A program made the position numbers and the translations under genes. A DNA stretch of 60,460 bases from Thiohalomonas denitrificans (GTDB taxonomy: Bacteria > Pseudomonadota > Gammaproteobacteria > Thiohalomonadales > Thiohalomonadaceae), in assembly GCF_016841685.1 (NCBI RefSeq), contig NZ_JAENYR010000015.1, positions 1 to 60,460 on the forward strand, in the 5' to 3' direction. This document shows positions 10,401-19,189 of the stretch, piece after piece. The notes beneath the pieces are model-generated. The model made no database searches. It worked only from the letters and a program-made list of their open reading frames with translations, and had not been told where the DNA came from. Every line of letters starts with the position of its first letter. Position 1 is the stretch's first letter.

Positions 10401-11902
10401 TCATCCGCCAGAGCTTGGGGCCGGACCAGCGCGAGCTCAGCTACGATGTGGTCGGCAACATCACTGCAATCAACGGCACAGTCACCGACAGCGTCTTCGC
10501 CTACGACGACCTCGACCGGCTCGCCAGTGCCAACGACCCCGACTACAACCTGAGCTGGGAGTACGATGCCAACGGCAATCGCATCTATCAAACCGACAGT
10601 CTCACCGGGAACAGCACCGATTACAGTATCGACACGGCCAGTAATCGCCTGCAGGCCGTGGGTGGCACGCCGTACCAGCACGATGCCAACGGCAACCTCC
10701 TTCAGGATGGCAGCCACAACTACCAGTACAATGCCCGGGACCGGCTGGTGAGCGTCGACCAGGGAGCCACCGGTGAATACCTGTACAACGCTTTGGGCCA
10801 GCGGGTATACAAGTGGGCCATGCTCGAAAGCGGCGCGAATCCGGACCTGAACGGCGACGGGCAAATCACCGAGGCAGACCTGCATGGGCTTCAGGACCTT
10901 ATCCGCGAGGGCTCCAACCCGGTACACGCCGACCTCAACGGCGACGGTCAAGTGGATGGGCGGGACACCGCCTGCATCGCCACCCTCATCGGCACGGACA
11001 AAGGCAAGGGCAAAGGTAAGGATAGGGACAAGTCCGACAACAGGCCCAACGGCCCCGAACAGACACAAGGCCGCCACACCTGCCTGCCTCCCGCCCTCCC
11101 ACAGGAGCGACTATTTGCGTATGACGACTGGCGCCTGTTGGGCGAATACACCCCCGACGGTACACCCGTGCAGGAGACTGTCTGGTTTGGCGACCTTCCG
11201 GTTGCCACCCTGCAGAACGGTGAAATCCACTACATCCATGCCGACCACCTGGGCACGCCGCGGGTGATTACCCAACCCGATACCGGGACCGGGGTGTGGC
11301 GGTGGGATTCCGATCCCTTCGGTACTGCCCCAGCTAATGAGGACCCGGATGGGGATGGCCGGAAGCTGGCGTACAATCTGCGGTTTCCGGGGCAGTATTT
11401 TGATGAGGAGACCGGGCTACATTACAACTACTTCCGGGACTACGATTCGAGCACCGGGAGATACATCGAGTCTGATCCGATAGGGCTTGAGGGTGGGCTG
11501 AATACCTACGTTTATGCGATGTCCAATCCGATTGTCTATATGGATATTTACAGTCTGAAATGGGTGTTTATCGGATGGACAACAGAAAAAAACGAAGGCC
11601 TTTCTTGGCTATGGAGCAACTGGGCAAATATTTACGCCTTATGTGAAAAGAATGAGTGCTCTGGTAAAGAGAGACAGGAAGTGCTGGCGTATTCATGGCA
11701 AACCCGTCCAATATGTATTGGTGAGCCGGCGTGCTTTGATGGCGGCCCAGGTACTGCTGATGGTGCCGTAAACGCTGCATTGGATCTTGTCGAATCCGGT
11801 GGTCATGCGCATAAATGTGGTTCGATGACAGGGTACCAGTGCTTTATTTCTACAGCTACCAACCAGGATGGCCAGAAGTTCTGTGACAGACTCCCAGACT
11901 AA
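7442..11902 (+). CDS. Secreted Rhs/YD-repeat polymorphic toxin
   Basis: 1486 residues from a GTG. Residues ~6-28 form a Sec signal peptide (LWSVVAIMLIVAPMFASA), so the protein is probably exported. The DUF6531-like entry (SVNPIDFAIGNKF) begins near residue 184 and is followed by dozens of YD repeats that build the toxin cocoon. Between repeats, residues ~1130-1175 carry two EF-hand/dockerin-like loops (DLNGDGQITEADL and DLNGDGQVDGRD), then a Lys-rich linker (GKGKGKDRDK). The Rhs core ends around DPIGLEGG (residue ~1345). The last ~115 residues are a divergent tip with seven cysteines and AT-richer DNA. The tip activity is not recognised. Confidence 0.92.
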   Translation: MVAAQKIVRILWSVVAIMLIVAPMFASAETIRLYWTTSPKYGEHETLSAACSEWAVNNGKVPIPNNAGAVAGHCAYEEPGDKRNAWIGSPFESRICEYTVVNGIAQCCASSGTVTGPVEELHDGCYNGCQINNLQPTIENEWVSTLKGEYTGEACADSSDDGVETGKMLACGTGGDGYSTKSVNPIDFAIGNKFFSDTDYRGTGSFPIVFTRTYNSLNLGWRLDYTQRIESLEPGKVAVRRPGGQSYEFTLSSGSWTPDPDVVERLEWQAEANGGAGSWRYSLADNTREFFDANGRLIAIRNPAGQEQTISYGADGKEMTISGPDGDLLIVALNDSGLLPQHIIDKTGRTTSYEFEGLYLRRVDYPHGTNKQYLYEVPERPWLITGIIDENGNRSHTVAYDTQGRAVMSELAGGAERVEVSYNEDGTTTLTNALGKRTTFHFETLHGVRKIVHVEGEPTATCQGTAMDYRFDDNGFLIEKTDAEGVTTRFSRDVYGLELARTEAAGLSEERTIATEWDTSLRKPLVVTEGNTETRYTYDGEGRTLSRTVTDLTSGASRTSGYTYNSQGLLESVDGPREDAADITTYSYDASGRLSRVTNALGHVTETVSRDNYGRPTLTRDANGLQTLLTYDENGRLITSQVGSETTTMAYDAVGNLTGVTAPGGVALHYRYDAANRLIGLSDTVGNHIDYTLDAMGNRTSEKVYDADGRLARSQQKVYDELSRLLRSIGADGQTAHYGYDRNDNLIDTFDPLGRLHANSFDALNRLIEQTDPLGGVTRYGYDAQDRLTTVTDPNGNATTYLYDGLGDLIEQHSPDTGTTIYTHDAAGNVLSKTDAKGQITNYTYDALNRPTRVTHAAGTVDIYTYDTAPNGIGRLASLTDSSGRTAFEYDRHGRTTARHQSIQVEGAEHTLTTRYQYNSSGQLVGLTYPSGLEVDYGYANGQIVEVTVNGETLLSQADYEPFGPVSGWTWSNGQHAVRGYDLDGRLIRQSLGPDQRELSYDVVGNITAINGTVTDSVFAYDDLDRLASANDPDYNLSWEYDANGNRIYQTDSLTGNSTDYSIDTASNRLQAVGGTPYQHDANGNLLQDGSHNYQYNARDRLVSVDQGATGEYLYNALGQRVYKWAMLESGANPDLNGDGQITEADLHGLQDLIREGSNPVHADLNGDGQVDGRDTACIATLIGTDKGKGKGKDRDKSDNRPNGPEQTQGRHTCLPPALPQERLFAYDDWRLLGEYTPDGTPVQETVWFGDLPVATLQNGEIHYIHADHLGTPRVITQPDTGTGVWRWDSDPFGTAPANEDPDGDGRKLAYNLRFPGQYFDEETGLHYNYFRDYDSSTGRYIESDPIGLEGGLNTYVYAMSNPIVYMDIYSLKWVFIGWTTEKNEGLSWLWSNWANIYALCEKNECSGKERQEVLAYSWQTRPICIGEPACFDGGPGTADGAVNAALDLVESGGHAHKCGSMTGYQCFISTATNQDGQKFCDRLPD

Positions 11903-12422
11903 AGTGAAAGTGAGAGGTCGACTCGTAACAACTGCGTTCCTTAGTAGTGTGGTCAGTGCGTTTGTATCAGCTAACGTGTATTGGCTGCTTACGGTGACTT
12001 ACGCGAAGCCCGTCAAGGAGTTTGGTGAAAAAGGAGTTTTGTCTGGGTTTGAGGCAGCAATTTTTTTGATATCAAAATATGGTTTTGATGCTTACCTCTA
12101 CGGGTTATCGGGATATTATATGATTGCAGCGGCAAGCTGCTTTGTTTTGTGCCTGTTTGGGTGGAAGGATGGCCCTAAGATACTTGGCGTAAAAGCGGCT
12201 CTGCTGAGCATTTTTAGTGCGGCCATATTTTATTTCTTCGATTTCAAGATCTATGTTAATAGTAGCCTTAATGGGCAGAGGGGTTTCGTTAGTGGCTATA
12301 ATGCAATTCATGAAGTAGGCGGTGTTTGGCTACTCGTGAACATGTTTTCGCTTTCGCTTCTGTTCTTTGCGACTCTTTTGGTAAATGCATTTTTTTGCCG
12401 TCTGTTTGTGCGTATCAAATAA
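11868..12422 (+). CDS. Four-helix membrane protein, candidate Rhs immunity
   Basis: 184 residues with about four hydrophobic helices (near 20-45, 82-97, 108-128 and 145-172). It matches no family I know. The ATG at 11868 overlaps the end of the Rhs tip by 35 nt in another frame; an in-frame GTG at 11904, 1 nt after the Rhs stop, is the alternative start. DNA is markedly AT-richer than the Rhs core, like the tip. Its position directly behind a polymorphic toxin tip is where the cognate immunity protein is encoded (established pattern). A membrane immunity protein would suggest a tip acting in the periplasm or membrane (inference). Confidence 0.6.
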   Translation: MARSSVTDSQTKVKVRGRLVTTAFLSSVVSAFVSANVYWLLTVTYAKPVKEFGEKGVLSGFEAAIFLISKYGFDAYLYGLSGYYMIAAASCFVLCLFGWKDGPKILGVKAALLSIFSAAIFYFFDFKIYVNSSLNGQRGFVSGYNAIHEVGGVWLLVNMFSLSLLFFATLLVNAFFCRLFVRIK

Positions 12423-12475
12423 AGAAGAGAGCGCCAATCACATCAACAACGCTTTGCCGGCCTCGTGGCCGAGCG

Positions 12476-12544
12476 GCCACCATGCAGAACGGCGAAATTC
12501 ACTATATCCATGTCGACCACCTGGGCACACCGCGGGTGATTACC
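12476..12544 (+). pseudogene. Displaced Rhs core fragment
   Basis: These 69 bp match 11204-11272 inside the Rhs core with only a few substitutions. They encode the same NGEIHYIHxDHLGTPRVIT segment found before the tip, with no frame continuity to a start or a toxin tip. It is the scrap left by a former Rhs C-terminal exchange: a displaced core end marks an older tip or cassette junction. The match stops sharply after GTGATTACC. Confidence 0.8.
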
Positions 12545-13035
12545 GTACGTAATAGCTACGGCTCCCGGAGCGTTAGAATGGTTGAGGGGCTTTCTAAAGC
12601 GCAAATAAAGGTAGGCGATTTAACAGGGTCAGCAGCGGCTTGGCAATGCTGCACGTTCTAGCCGGTGGGATTCCCGCCCGGGTCACCGCTAGCTACGGGA
12701 CCGGTTTCGAGCCTTGCAGTCAGTCCGGTAACGGGTGGTTGATACGTAGGTGCAAAAGCAGGCGAGGCTTGGTAGGTATTCATCCGCTTAAAGAACCAGC
12801 CTGATTAGCTTCGGAGTTGCCTAACATGTGCCCGGTTCTCATTGGTCTAAGGTCAGGGTTCGAAGACTGATCCGAAGACCGACGAAAACGGAGGATCTGG
12901 GGAGGTACGAATCGTATCCAACGAGAAGAAACCCTGCGACGGCGCAAGAGCGATAACCTGAGCGGTGTCTCGTTCATCTGGTAGGCACTGTCGGTCTGCT
13001 TTGTTCGCCAACCAACCCGAATTTGTAAGGAGGAT
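12545..13035. other. Non-coding stretch between Rhs scrap and spoT
   Basis: No convincing coding frame on either strand. The part from about 12650 to 12950 is rich in short complementary blocks (for example TAGCCGGTGGG with CCCGCCCGGG, and CTAGCTACGGG) and looks like folded RNA. It could be the remains of a group II intron or another structured element, but I see no complete domain V and no reverse transcriptase gene. Function unknown. Confidence 0.4.
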
Positions 13036-15183
13036 CTATCCCCGCACCCGGGTGATCTTCAGGACTTCCGGGACGGTTCGAAGTCGGCGGATGATTCGTG
13101 CCAGGTGGCGGCGGCCGGATACCGACAGGGTCAGGAAAATGGCGGCGTGGACACCGTCACGCTCTTCGAGGCTGACGTTGTCGATATTGGCTCCGGTCTC
13201 AGCGACATTCGCGGCCAGGGTGGCGAGTACGCCGCGCTGGTTGGCCACTTCGATCCGGATATCCACCGGGAAGTCGCCCTCTACGCCGTTTTCCCACTCC
13301 ACGTCGAGCCAGCGTTCGGGCCTCTTGCGGTATTCGGAAAGGTTTTTGCAAGTTTGGGTATGGACCACGACACCGCGGCCGGCAGTGAGAAAACCGAGGA
13401 TGTGGTCACCGGGAATGGGGCGGCAGCATTTGGCGAAAGAGACCACCGTTCCTTCCGTTCCCTTGATGACCAGGGATGGTCTCTGATCCGCGGATTCGTC
13501 CGGTTCCTGACGCGGGACCAGCTGGTCGCGCATGAGGGTTCCGGTCACCAGCGGTGCCATACGGTTACCCAGCCCGATCTCCGCCAGTAGATCCTCAAGG
13601 GTCTCCAGCTTGTATTCCGTGAGCAGTGCCCTCAGGCGTTCGCTCGATACATCGTCCAAATGCCGTTCATGCGCGGCCATGGCTTTTTCCAGCATGCGCC
13701 GACCCAGGGCTACCGACTCGTCCCGCTTGAGGTTCTTGAGGTAGTGGCGAATGGTGGCCCGCGCCTTGCCGGTGACGACAAAGTTCAGCCAGGTAGGATT
13801 GGGGCGGGCTCCCGGGGCGGTGATCACCTCTACCGACTGGCCGCTCTGGAGTTTGGTGTGCAGTGGTACCAGGCGCCGCTCCACCTTGGCGGCGACACAG
13901 CGCTTGCCCACGTCGGTATGCACGGCGTAGGCAAAATCCACCGCGGTGGCCCCTCGGGGAAGCTCCATGATCTCCCCTTTGGGCGTGAAGACGTAGACCT
14001 CGTCGGGAAACAGGTCGACCTTGACGTTTTCGAGGAACTCCATTGAGTCGCCCGCACTCTTCTGCATCTCCAACAGGTTGGAGAGCCACTGGCGGGCTCG
14101 GGCCTGGGCGATGGAATGGCTCTCTTCGCCGCTTTTGTAGAGCCAGTGGGCGGCAATGCCGGCACGCGCCACCTTGTCCATATCCTCGGTGCGGATCTGT
14201 ACCTCGAGCGGAAATCCGTAGGGGGAGAGAAGCGTGGTGTGCAGCGACTGGTAACCGTTGGCTTTGGGAATGGCAATGTAGTCCTTGAACTTGCCCGGCA
14301 TCGGTTTATAGAGATTGTGCACCGCACCGAGCACGCGATAGCAGGTATCCACACTATCCACGACGATGCGCAGTGCGAACACATCCATGACATCCGTAAA
14401 GGAGACGTTCTTGTTGCGCATCTTTTTATAGATGCTGTACAGGTGCTTTTCACGCCCGTCGATCTCGCCCGACAGGTTCTCCTGACGCAGCCGTTCCTGG
14501 ATGGCGCTCTGTACACGAAGCACCACCTCCTTGCGATGCCCGCAGGCCTTGCGGACCGCCTCGGCGAGCACCTGGTAGCGCATCGGGTGGTAGGCGGCAA
14601 AACCGAGATCCTGAAGTTCCAACCGCACCGAATTGATGCCCAGGCGGCTGGCGATGGGGGCATAGGTCTCGAGGGTTTCGCGGGCGATACGGCGGCGCTT
14701 GTCGGGGCGCATGACACCCAGGGTGCGCATGTTGTGAAGCCGATCGGCGAGCTTGATGAGGATGACGCGGATATCCCGCACCATAGCCAGCATCATTTTG
14801 CGGAAGTTCTCGGCCTGGGCCTCGGCCTTCGATTCGAACTCGATGTGGGTAAGCTTGCTGACGCCGTCGACCAGCTCGGCGACCTCTTCACCGAATTCGG
14901 TGACCAACTGCTCTTTGGCAGTGGTCGTGTCCTCGATGACGTCGTGGAGAATGGCGGCAACGATGCTGCAGGCGTCCATGCGCATCTCGGCGAGGATGCG
15001 CGCCACGGCAAGCGGGTGATAGATATAGGGTTCGCCGGAGAGGCGGTGCTGACCTTCATGGGCCTCGGCACCAAACAGATAGGCCCGGTAAACCTCGGCG
15101 ACCTGGGCGGGCTCAAGATAGGACTCAAGCAGATCGCACAGATCACTGATGAGGAAAACCGGGCCTTCCTCCAGCACCGTCAT
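13036..15183 (-). CDS. spoT: Bifunctional (p)ppGpp synthetase/hydrolase SpoT
   Basis: 715 residues from the ATG at 15183; an upstream in-frame ATG at 15222 would overlap rpoZ and is rejected. The enzyme makes and degrades (p)ppGpp in the stringent response. The hydrolase domain keeps the HD motif (AAILHDVIEDT). The synthetase domain has KDYIAIPKANGYQSLHTT, with the basic KFKD loop of bifunctional Rel/SpoT rather than the acidic loop of RelA. TGS (VFTPKGEIMELPRGATAVDFAYAVHT region), a zinc-finger-like region and a C-terminal ACT domain follow. It begins 13 nt after rpoZ. Confidence 0.96.
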   Translation of the reverse strand: MTVLEEGPVFLISDLCDLLESYLEPAQVAEVYRAYLFGAEAHEGQHRLSGEPYIYHPLAVARILAEMRMDACSIVAAILHDVIEDTTTAKEQLVTEFGEEVAELVDGVSKLTHIEFESKAEAQAENFRKMMLAMVRDIRVILIKLADRLHNMRTLGVMRPDKRRRIARETLETYAPIASRLGINSVRLELQDLGFAAYHPMRYQVLAEAVRKACGHRKEVVLRVQSAIQERLRQENLSGEIDGREKHLYSIYKKMRNKNVSFTDVMDVFALRIVVDSVDTCYRVLGAVHNLYKPMPGKFKDYIAIPKANGYQSLHTTLLSPYGFPLEVQIRTEDMDKVARAGIAAHWLYKSGEESHSIAQARARQWLSNLLEMQKSAGDSMEFLENVKVDLFPDEVYVFTPKGEIMELPRGATAVDFAYAVHTDVGKRCVAAKVERRLVPLHTKLQSGQSVEVITAPGARPNPTWLNFVVTGKARATIRHYLKNLKRDESVALGRRMLEKAMAAHERHLDDVSSERLRALLTEYKLETLEDLLAEIGLGNRMAPLVTGTLMRDQLVPRQEPDESADQRPSLVIKGTEGTVVSFAKCCRPIPGDHILGFLTAGRGVVVHTQTCKNLSEYRKRPERWLDVEWENGVEGDFPVDIRIEVANQRGVLATLAANVAETGANIDNVSLEERDGVHAAIFLTLSVSGRRHLARIIRRLRTVPEVLKITRVRG

Positions 15184-15196
15184 GATCGGCGCCGGG

Positions 15197-15463
15197 TCAG
15201 GTGGTCTCTTCGCGGGCCTCATCCTCGCTGACAGTCGGCGCGGCGGCGGACAGATCTTCGGCGGCCGTTGTGTTCAGCAGTTCGCGGCCCACCTTGCCTT
15301 CTGCGATCTCGCGCAGGGCCACGACGGTCGGTTTATCGTTTTCCCAGTCCAGCAATGCCTCTTTCCCGTTGGCCAGCTGACGGGCACGCCGCGTGGCAAG
15401 CAGCACCAACTGAAAACGATTGTCGACGTTATCGAGGCAGTCTTCGACGGTTACTCGAGCCAT
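15197..15463 (-). CDS. rpoZ: RNA polymerase omega subunit
   Basis: 88 residues. Omega supports assembly of RNA polymerase by chaperoning beta-prime and forms a ppGpp site in proteobacteria. The start [20 protein letters not shown] and the ATRRARQL segment are diagnostic. It lies between gmk and spoT in the standard order. The tail after residue ~70 is acidic and variable. Confidence 0.97.
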   Translation of the reverse strand: MARVTVEDCLDNVDNRFQLVLLATRRARQLANGKEALLDWENDKPTVVALREIAEGKVGRELLNTTAAEDLSAAAPTVSEDEAREETT

Positions 15464-15585
15464 CCGGCATTCTCCTGCTTTAGGGCGTTTGGCTATTAAG
15501 GAGTCGGATCATAACCCGGATGCATAGGAAATGACACATCGGGTGATGAAGTATCCCCTTCAAAACCCCGACCGCATAGGGTTTG

Positions 15586-15641
15586 TAGAGTTTGGGCTAC
15601 AGCCCGAATTCGTGTCGGCCTGAAGGCCGATCTACGTTGGC
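15586..15641. repeat. Pair of short palindromes between gmk and rpoZ
   Basis: Two hairpins lie side by side: TTGGGCTACAGCCCGAA (about 15592-15608) and GTCGGCCTGAAGGCCGATC (about 15614-15632). The GGCCTGAAGGCC core recurs near 29745, and GGGCTNNAGCCC-type cores recur near 21885 and 23855. This suggests a dispersed palindromic family. Lying inside the gmk-rpoZ-spoT unit, it may lower read-through (inference). Confidence 0.5.
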
Positions 15642-15653
15642 GAAACCGGTGCT

Positions 15654-16319
<666 letters not shown>

Positions 16320-16379
16320 TTACCCGCGCGTTACCGGATGTTAGATGGTTTTCGCGTTACTTTCTCGGCGTACACCCTT

Positions 16380-16410
16380 GATGGGGTTCGCAGGCTCACC
16401 CCATCCTACA
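16380..16410 (+). repeat. REP-like palindrome 1
   Basis: A 31-bp unit: GATGGGGT, a short loop containing TTCGCAGGC, then ACCCCATC and the tail CTACA. The arms are perfectly complementary. Five copies lie within 900 bp around the RAYT gene; this one is on the plus orientation and faces copy 2. The hairpin with a conserved 3' tail is the architecture that RAYT proteins recognise. Confidence 0.85.
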
Positions 16411-16508
16411 TTTTGCAGGCGGCAATCGGTGACCAAACCGAATGCCGTATCGCTGTCCTGTTATTTAGTGTTCGTGGGCTCTACCGAATCCTGCATTTTG
16501 CCGCAGAT

Positions 16509-16538
16509 TGTAGATGGGGTGAGCTTGCGAACCCCATC
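16509..16538 (-). repeat. REP-like palindrome 2
   Basis: Same palindrome in inverted orientation, with a TGTA tail in place of the full tail. Its edge overlaps the stop codon of the RAYT gene (16537-16539). With copy 1 it forms an inverted pair, the arrangement known as BIME in enterobacteria. Confidence 0.85.
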
Positions 16539-17070
16539 ATTGCCGTTCGCCGAAGTCTCCCTTGACATCCGTGTCCGTACCCCAGTCCGGAGGGTATGAT
16601 CCTTGCCGTACGTGCTGGTGAAACGTTGAAAACGGCCAGTCGGCGACACGCTTTACCCAGTCGTGTTTCAGCGGGTTGATATGGACGTAATCGACGCAGC
16701 GCCTGAAGTCTTCCTCGTCACGTATCGTGTGTTCCCAGTAGCGGCGCTGCCAAATCCCACGCTCCTCTTTGCCTGCACGGCTCACGGACACCGTCTCCCG
16801 TTTTGGAATCGAGCGTGAGAATGTCGCTTTTATCAGTGACCAGCGTGTCGCAAAATCGGCGTCGCCCGTCGGCAGTGTCCAAACGGCATGCATGTGCTCG
16901 GGCAGAACCACCCAGGCATCAATGCGGAAGGGGTGATTGTGCCGAGCGTACCGAACTGCGGCTCGGAACCGGTCGATTTCGTCGATCAGCAATCGGGATG
17001 TGCGGTCATACAGGTTGACAGTAAAAAAGTACGTACCGCCCATGACCCGGTTGCGGCGGTAATTGGTCAT
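16537..17070 (-). CDS. REP-associated tyrosine transposase (RAYT)
   Basis: 177 residues of the Y1/TnpA_REP family. RAYTs are single-strand HUH nucleases that bind and cut REP hairpins. The family start YRRNRVMGGTYFFTVNL, the metal-binding HUH segment LPEHMHAVW, the WQRRYWEHTIRDEEDF stretch and the catalytic-Tyr segment CVDYVHINPLKHDWV are all present, so the enzyme looks intact. Five palindromes of one family flank it closely, forming a complete REPtron. It sits between yicC and gmk, which are normally adjacent. Confidence 0.93.
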   Translation of the reverse strand: MTNYRRNRVMGGTYFFTVNLYDRTSRLLIDEIDRFRAAVRYARHNHPFRIDAWVVLPEHMHAVWTLPTGDADFATRWSLIKATFSRSIPKRETVSVSRAGKEERGIWQRRYWEHTIRDEEDFRRCVDYVHINPLKHDWVKRVADWPFSTFHQHVRQGSYPPDWGTDTDVKGDFGERQ

Positions 17071-17087
17071 GATGACCTCCTTGTCCT

Positions 17088-17118
17088 GATGGGATTCGCG
17101 GGCTCACCCTATCCTACA
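17088..17118 (+). repeat. REP-like palindrome 3
   Basis: Plus-orientation copy 17 bp upstream of the RAYT start, with two arm substitutions (GATGGGAT against ACCCTATC) that keep most of the pairing. It may overlap the RAYT promoter (inference). Confidence 0.85.
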
Positions 17119-17142
17119 TTGCTTTTCTTGACGTACACCGTC

Positions 17143-17174
17143 GATGGGGTTCGCGGGGCTCACCCCATCCTACA
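17143..17174 (+). repeat. REP-like palindrome 4
   Basis: Plus-orientation copy with perfect GATGGGGT/ACCCCATC arms and an extra G in the loop. It is spaced 55 bp from copy 3 as a direct repeat. Confidence 0.85.
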
Positions 17175-17225
17175 TTTGGTGCCGTTGTTTCGTTCTGCCC
17201 CTGTTCGCGTATCTGCCCGGCAACC

Positions 17226-17255
17226 GTAGGATGGGGTGAGCCTGCGAACCCCATC
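17226..17255 (-). repeat. REP-like palindrome 5
   Basis: Inverted copy ending 2 nt before the yicC stop codon complement (17258). With copy 4 it forms an inverted pair. Being right behind yicC it could stabilise the 3' end of that mRNA, a known effect of REP hairpins. Confidence 0.85.
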
Positions 17256-17257
17256 AT

Positions 17258-18121
17258 CTATTCGATGTTCTGCACCTGTTCGCGCATCTGTTCGATGTAG
17301 ACCTTCAGGTCCACCGAGGCGCGGGTTACCTTGGTATCGCTGGATTTCGAAGCCAGCGTATTGGCTTCCCGGTTCAGCTCCTGCATCAGGAAGTCCAGTC
17401 GCCTGCCGACCGGTTTTTTCTCCTTCAGGACACGGCGTACCTCGTCGATATGCGCATCCAGCCGATCCAGTTCTTCATCCACGTCGAGCTTGTTGGCGAA
17501 ATAGACCACCTCCTGTTCCAGTCGCCCCTCGTCCAGCTCCGCACGAGCCTCCGCCAGCCGCTGTTCCAGACGCTCGCGAAGCCGTTGCCGGAGTTCCGGA
17601 AGGCGCGTGCGGACCTCTTTCACCACCTCCCCGATGGCGTCGCAACGCTGTACAATCAACGACTCGAGTCGCTCACCTTCCCGTTCGCGCGTGGCCACCA
17701 GTTCTCCCAGGGCCTCTTCGAGCAGCACCATGAATCGTTCCTGAAGCTGATCGGGATCGGGGCGCGGTGATTCGAGAACCCCGGGCCAGTGCAGGATATC
17801 CATGGAGCTGACCGGCGAAGCATTATAGATTAGCGCATCCACTTCGCGGCTGAATTGGGCCAGCTGTTTGGCCAGCGCCTGATTGAGCTGGAGTTCGGCA
17901 CCTCCGGCGGGTGGGGTGTAGCGCAGCGATACGTCCACTTTGCCGCGCCCGAGGTGTTTACCCATCTGTTCGCGGATGGCCGGCTCTCGGGCGCGGAACT
18001 CCTCCGGAAGCCGTAACGCAATCTCCAGGTAGCGATGGTTCACCGAACGTAACTCCAGTGCCAGGGCGCCCCAATCACCCTGAATTTCTTGCCGTGCGAA
18101 TGCGGTCATGCTGCGCAACAT
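17258..18121 (-). CDS. yicC: YicC family endoribonuclease
   Basis: 287 residues, normal length. YicC/YloC proteins are cytoplasmic endoribonucleases implicated in sRNA and mRNA turnover. The family ends are clear: the start MLRSMTAFARQE with the ELRSVNHRYLEI segment, and the conserved GRRLDFLMQELNREANTLASKS end. A long helical Arg/Glu-rich region (about 150-230) lies between. It is divergent from the kinase gene, and gmk is downstream beyond the REPtron. Confidence 0.93.
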   Translation of the reverse strand: MLRSMTAFARQEIQGDWGALALELRSVNHRYLEIALRLPEEFRAREPAIREQMGKHLGRGKVDVSLRYTPPAGGAELQLNQALAKQLAQFSREVDALIYNASPVSSMDILHWPGVLESPRPDPDQLQERFMVLLEEALGELVATREREGERLESLIVQRCDAIGEVVKEVRTRLPELRQRLRERLEQRLAEARAELDEGRLEQEVVYFANKLDVDEELDRLDAHIDEVRRVLKEKKPVGRRLDFLMQELNREANTLASKSSDTKVTRASVDLKVYIEQMREQVQNIE

Positions 18122-18228
18122 ATGAGCTCCCTGACGTGTATGCTATATAAACGCGATTGAGCATCTTAAACCGAAACCAAGGTCGTCACGAACTTGCCTG
18201 TCGAGTTGGTCGGCCCACGTAATCTCCA

Positions 18229-19185
18229 ATGTCCGAAACTACCGAAAACGTCAACCTGCCGGTCGGCACCCGTGTCGATAACTATGTCATCAGCAAGGTC
18301 ATTGGTGGTGGCGGGTTCAGCATCGTCTACCTGGGCCATGTCGTGGACAGTGGGGCCCAGGTGGTCATCAAGGAATACATGCCGCGCAAGCTCGCCAAAC
18401 GGGCCAGCGACGGTAAGACGGTGCGCACCGAAGACGAGGCGGCAATGGAGAAGTTCACCCACGGCCGTCGGCTGTTTTTCCAGGAGGCGAGCATTCTCGC
18501 CACCCTGAAGCACCCGACTATCGTCAACGTGATCAACTTCTTCCGGGCCAACGATACGGTCTATATGGTCACGGAGTTCCACAAGGGCATCGATCTGCAG
18601 GCCTATATCAGGCGGCATAAGGGAAATCTTAGCGAGGAGCTTATCCGCAAGGTCTTCACGCGCCTGCTCGATGGCCTCAAGGCCATTCACGGGCATGATC
18701 TGTTACATCTCGATATCAAACCGGGCAATATCTATCTGCGGGCACATGGTGAACCGCTGTTGCTGGACTTCGGCGCCGTCCACCAGCAGCAGCAGAGCCG
18801 TAAATACCAGCCGGGACAGGTGGTCACACTCGGTTACTCCCCAATCGAGCAGTCCATGGCGGGGGGCTATGTGGGTCCCTGGTCGGATATCTATGCCCTG
18901 GGCGCCACAATGCGGACCTGCATCGAAGGGGTAGCCCCCCCGCCTGCCGAAAAGCGGCGCCTGAACGACACGATGCGACCGGCCGTGGAGACCTTTAAAA
19001 AACACTATTCGAGTGGTCTCCTGGCCGTCATCGACTGGGCAACGGAGGTGGATCCCCTGCACCGGCCGCAGAGCGTCGATGAACTGTTCGAGGCCATGAA
19101 CGACCCCGGAAAAAGGGACGACAAGCGACAGAACAGCTCGGTGCTGGAGCGTATCGCGAACAGTCTGCCTTGGGGAAAGGGGTGA
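18229..19185 (+). CDS. Hanks-type Ser/Thr protein kinase
   Basis: 318 residues without a membrane helix. Kinase subdomains read in order: Gly-loop IGGGGFSIVY (~25-34), ATP-binding Lys in VVIKEYMP, catalytic LLHLDIKPGNIYL with HLD in place of HRD, metal-binding LLDFGAVH, and the activation-segment end GYSPIEQ. The substitution of Arg in HRD makes it a non-RD kinase, which usually does not need activation-loop phosphorylation. A short basic tail follows the domain. Its partner phosphatase starts 4 nt downstream. Substrates are not visible from the sequence. Confidence 0.92.
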   Translation: MSETTENVNLPVGTRVDNYVISKVIGGGGFSIVYLGHVVDSGAQVVIKEYMPRKLAKRASDGKTVRTEDEAAMEKFTHGRRLFFQEASILATLKHPTIVNVINFFRANDTVYMVTEFHKGIDLQAYIRRHKGNLSEELIRKVFTRLLDGLKAIHGHDLLHLDIKPGNIYLRAHGEPLLLDFGAVHQQQQSRKYQPGQVVTLGYSPIEQSMAGGYVGPWSDIYALGATMRTCIEGVAPPPAEKRRLNDTMRPAVETFKKHYSSGLLAVIDWATEVDPLHRPQSVDELFEAMNDPGKRDDKRQNSSVLERIANSLPWGKG

Positions 19186-19189
19186 CCCC

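Noticed and set aside
9740-11077. 445-codon frame on the minus strand inside the Rhs gene
   Set aside because: Repetitive Val/Gly-rich translation reflects the complement of YD repeats.
12326-12661. 111-codon frame across the Rhs scrap
   Set aside because: It joins the end of the membrane gene, in another frame, to the scrap; only the 69-bp Rhs part is protein-like.
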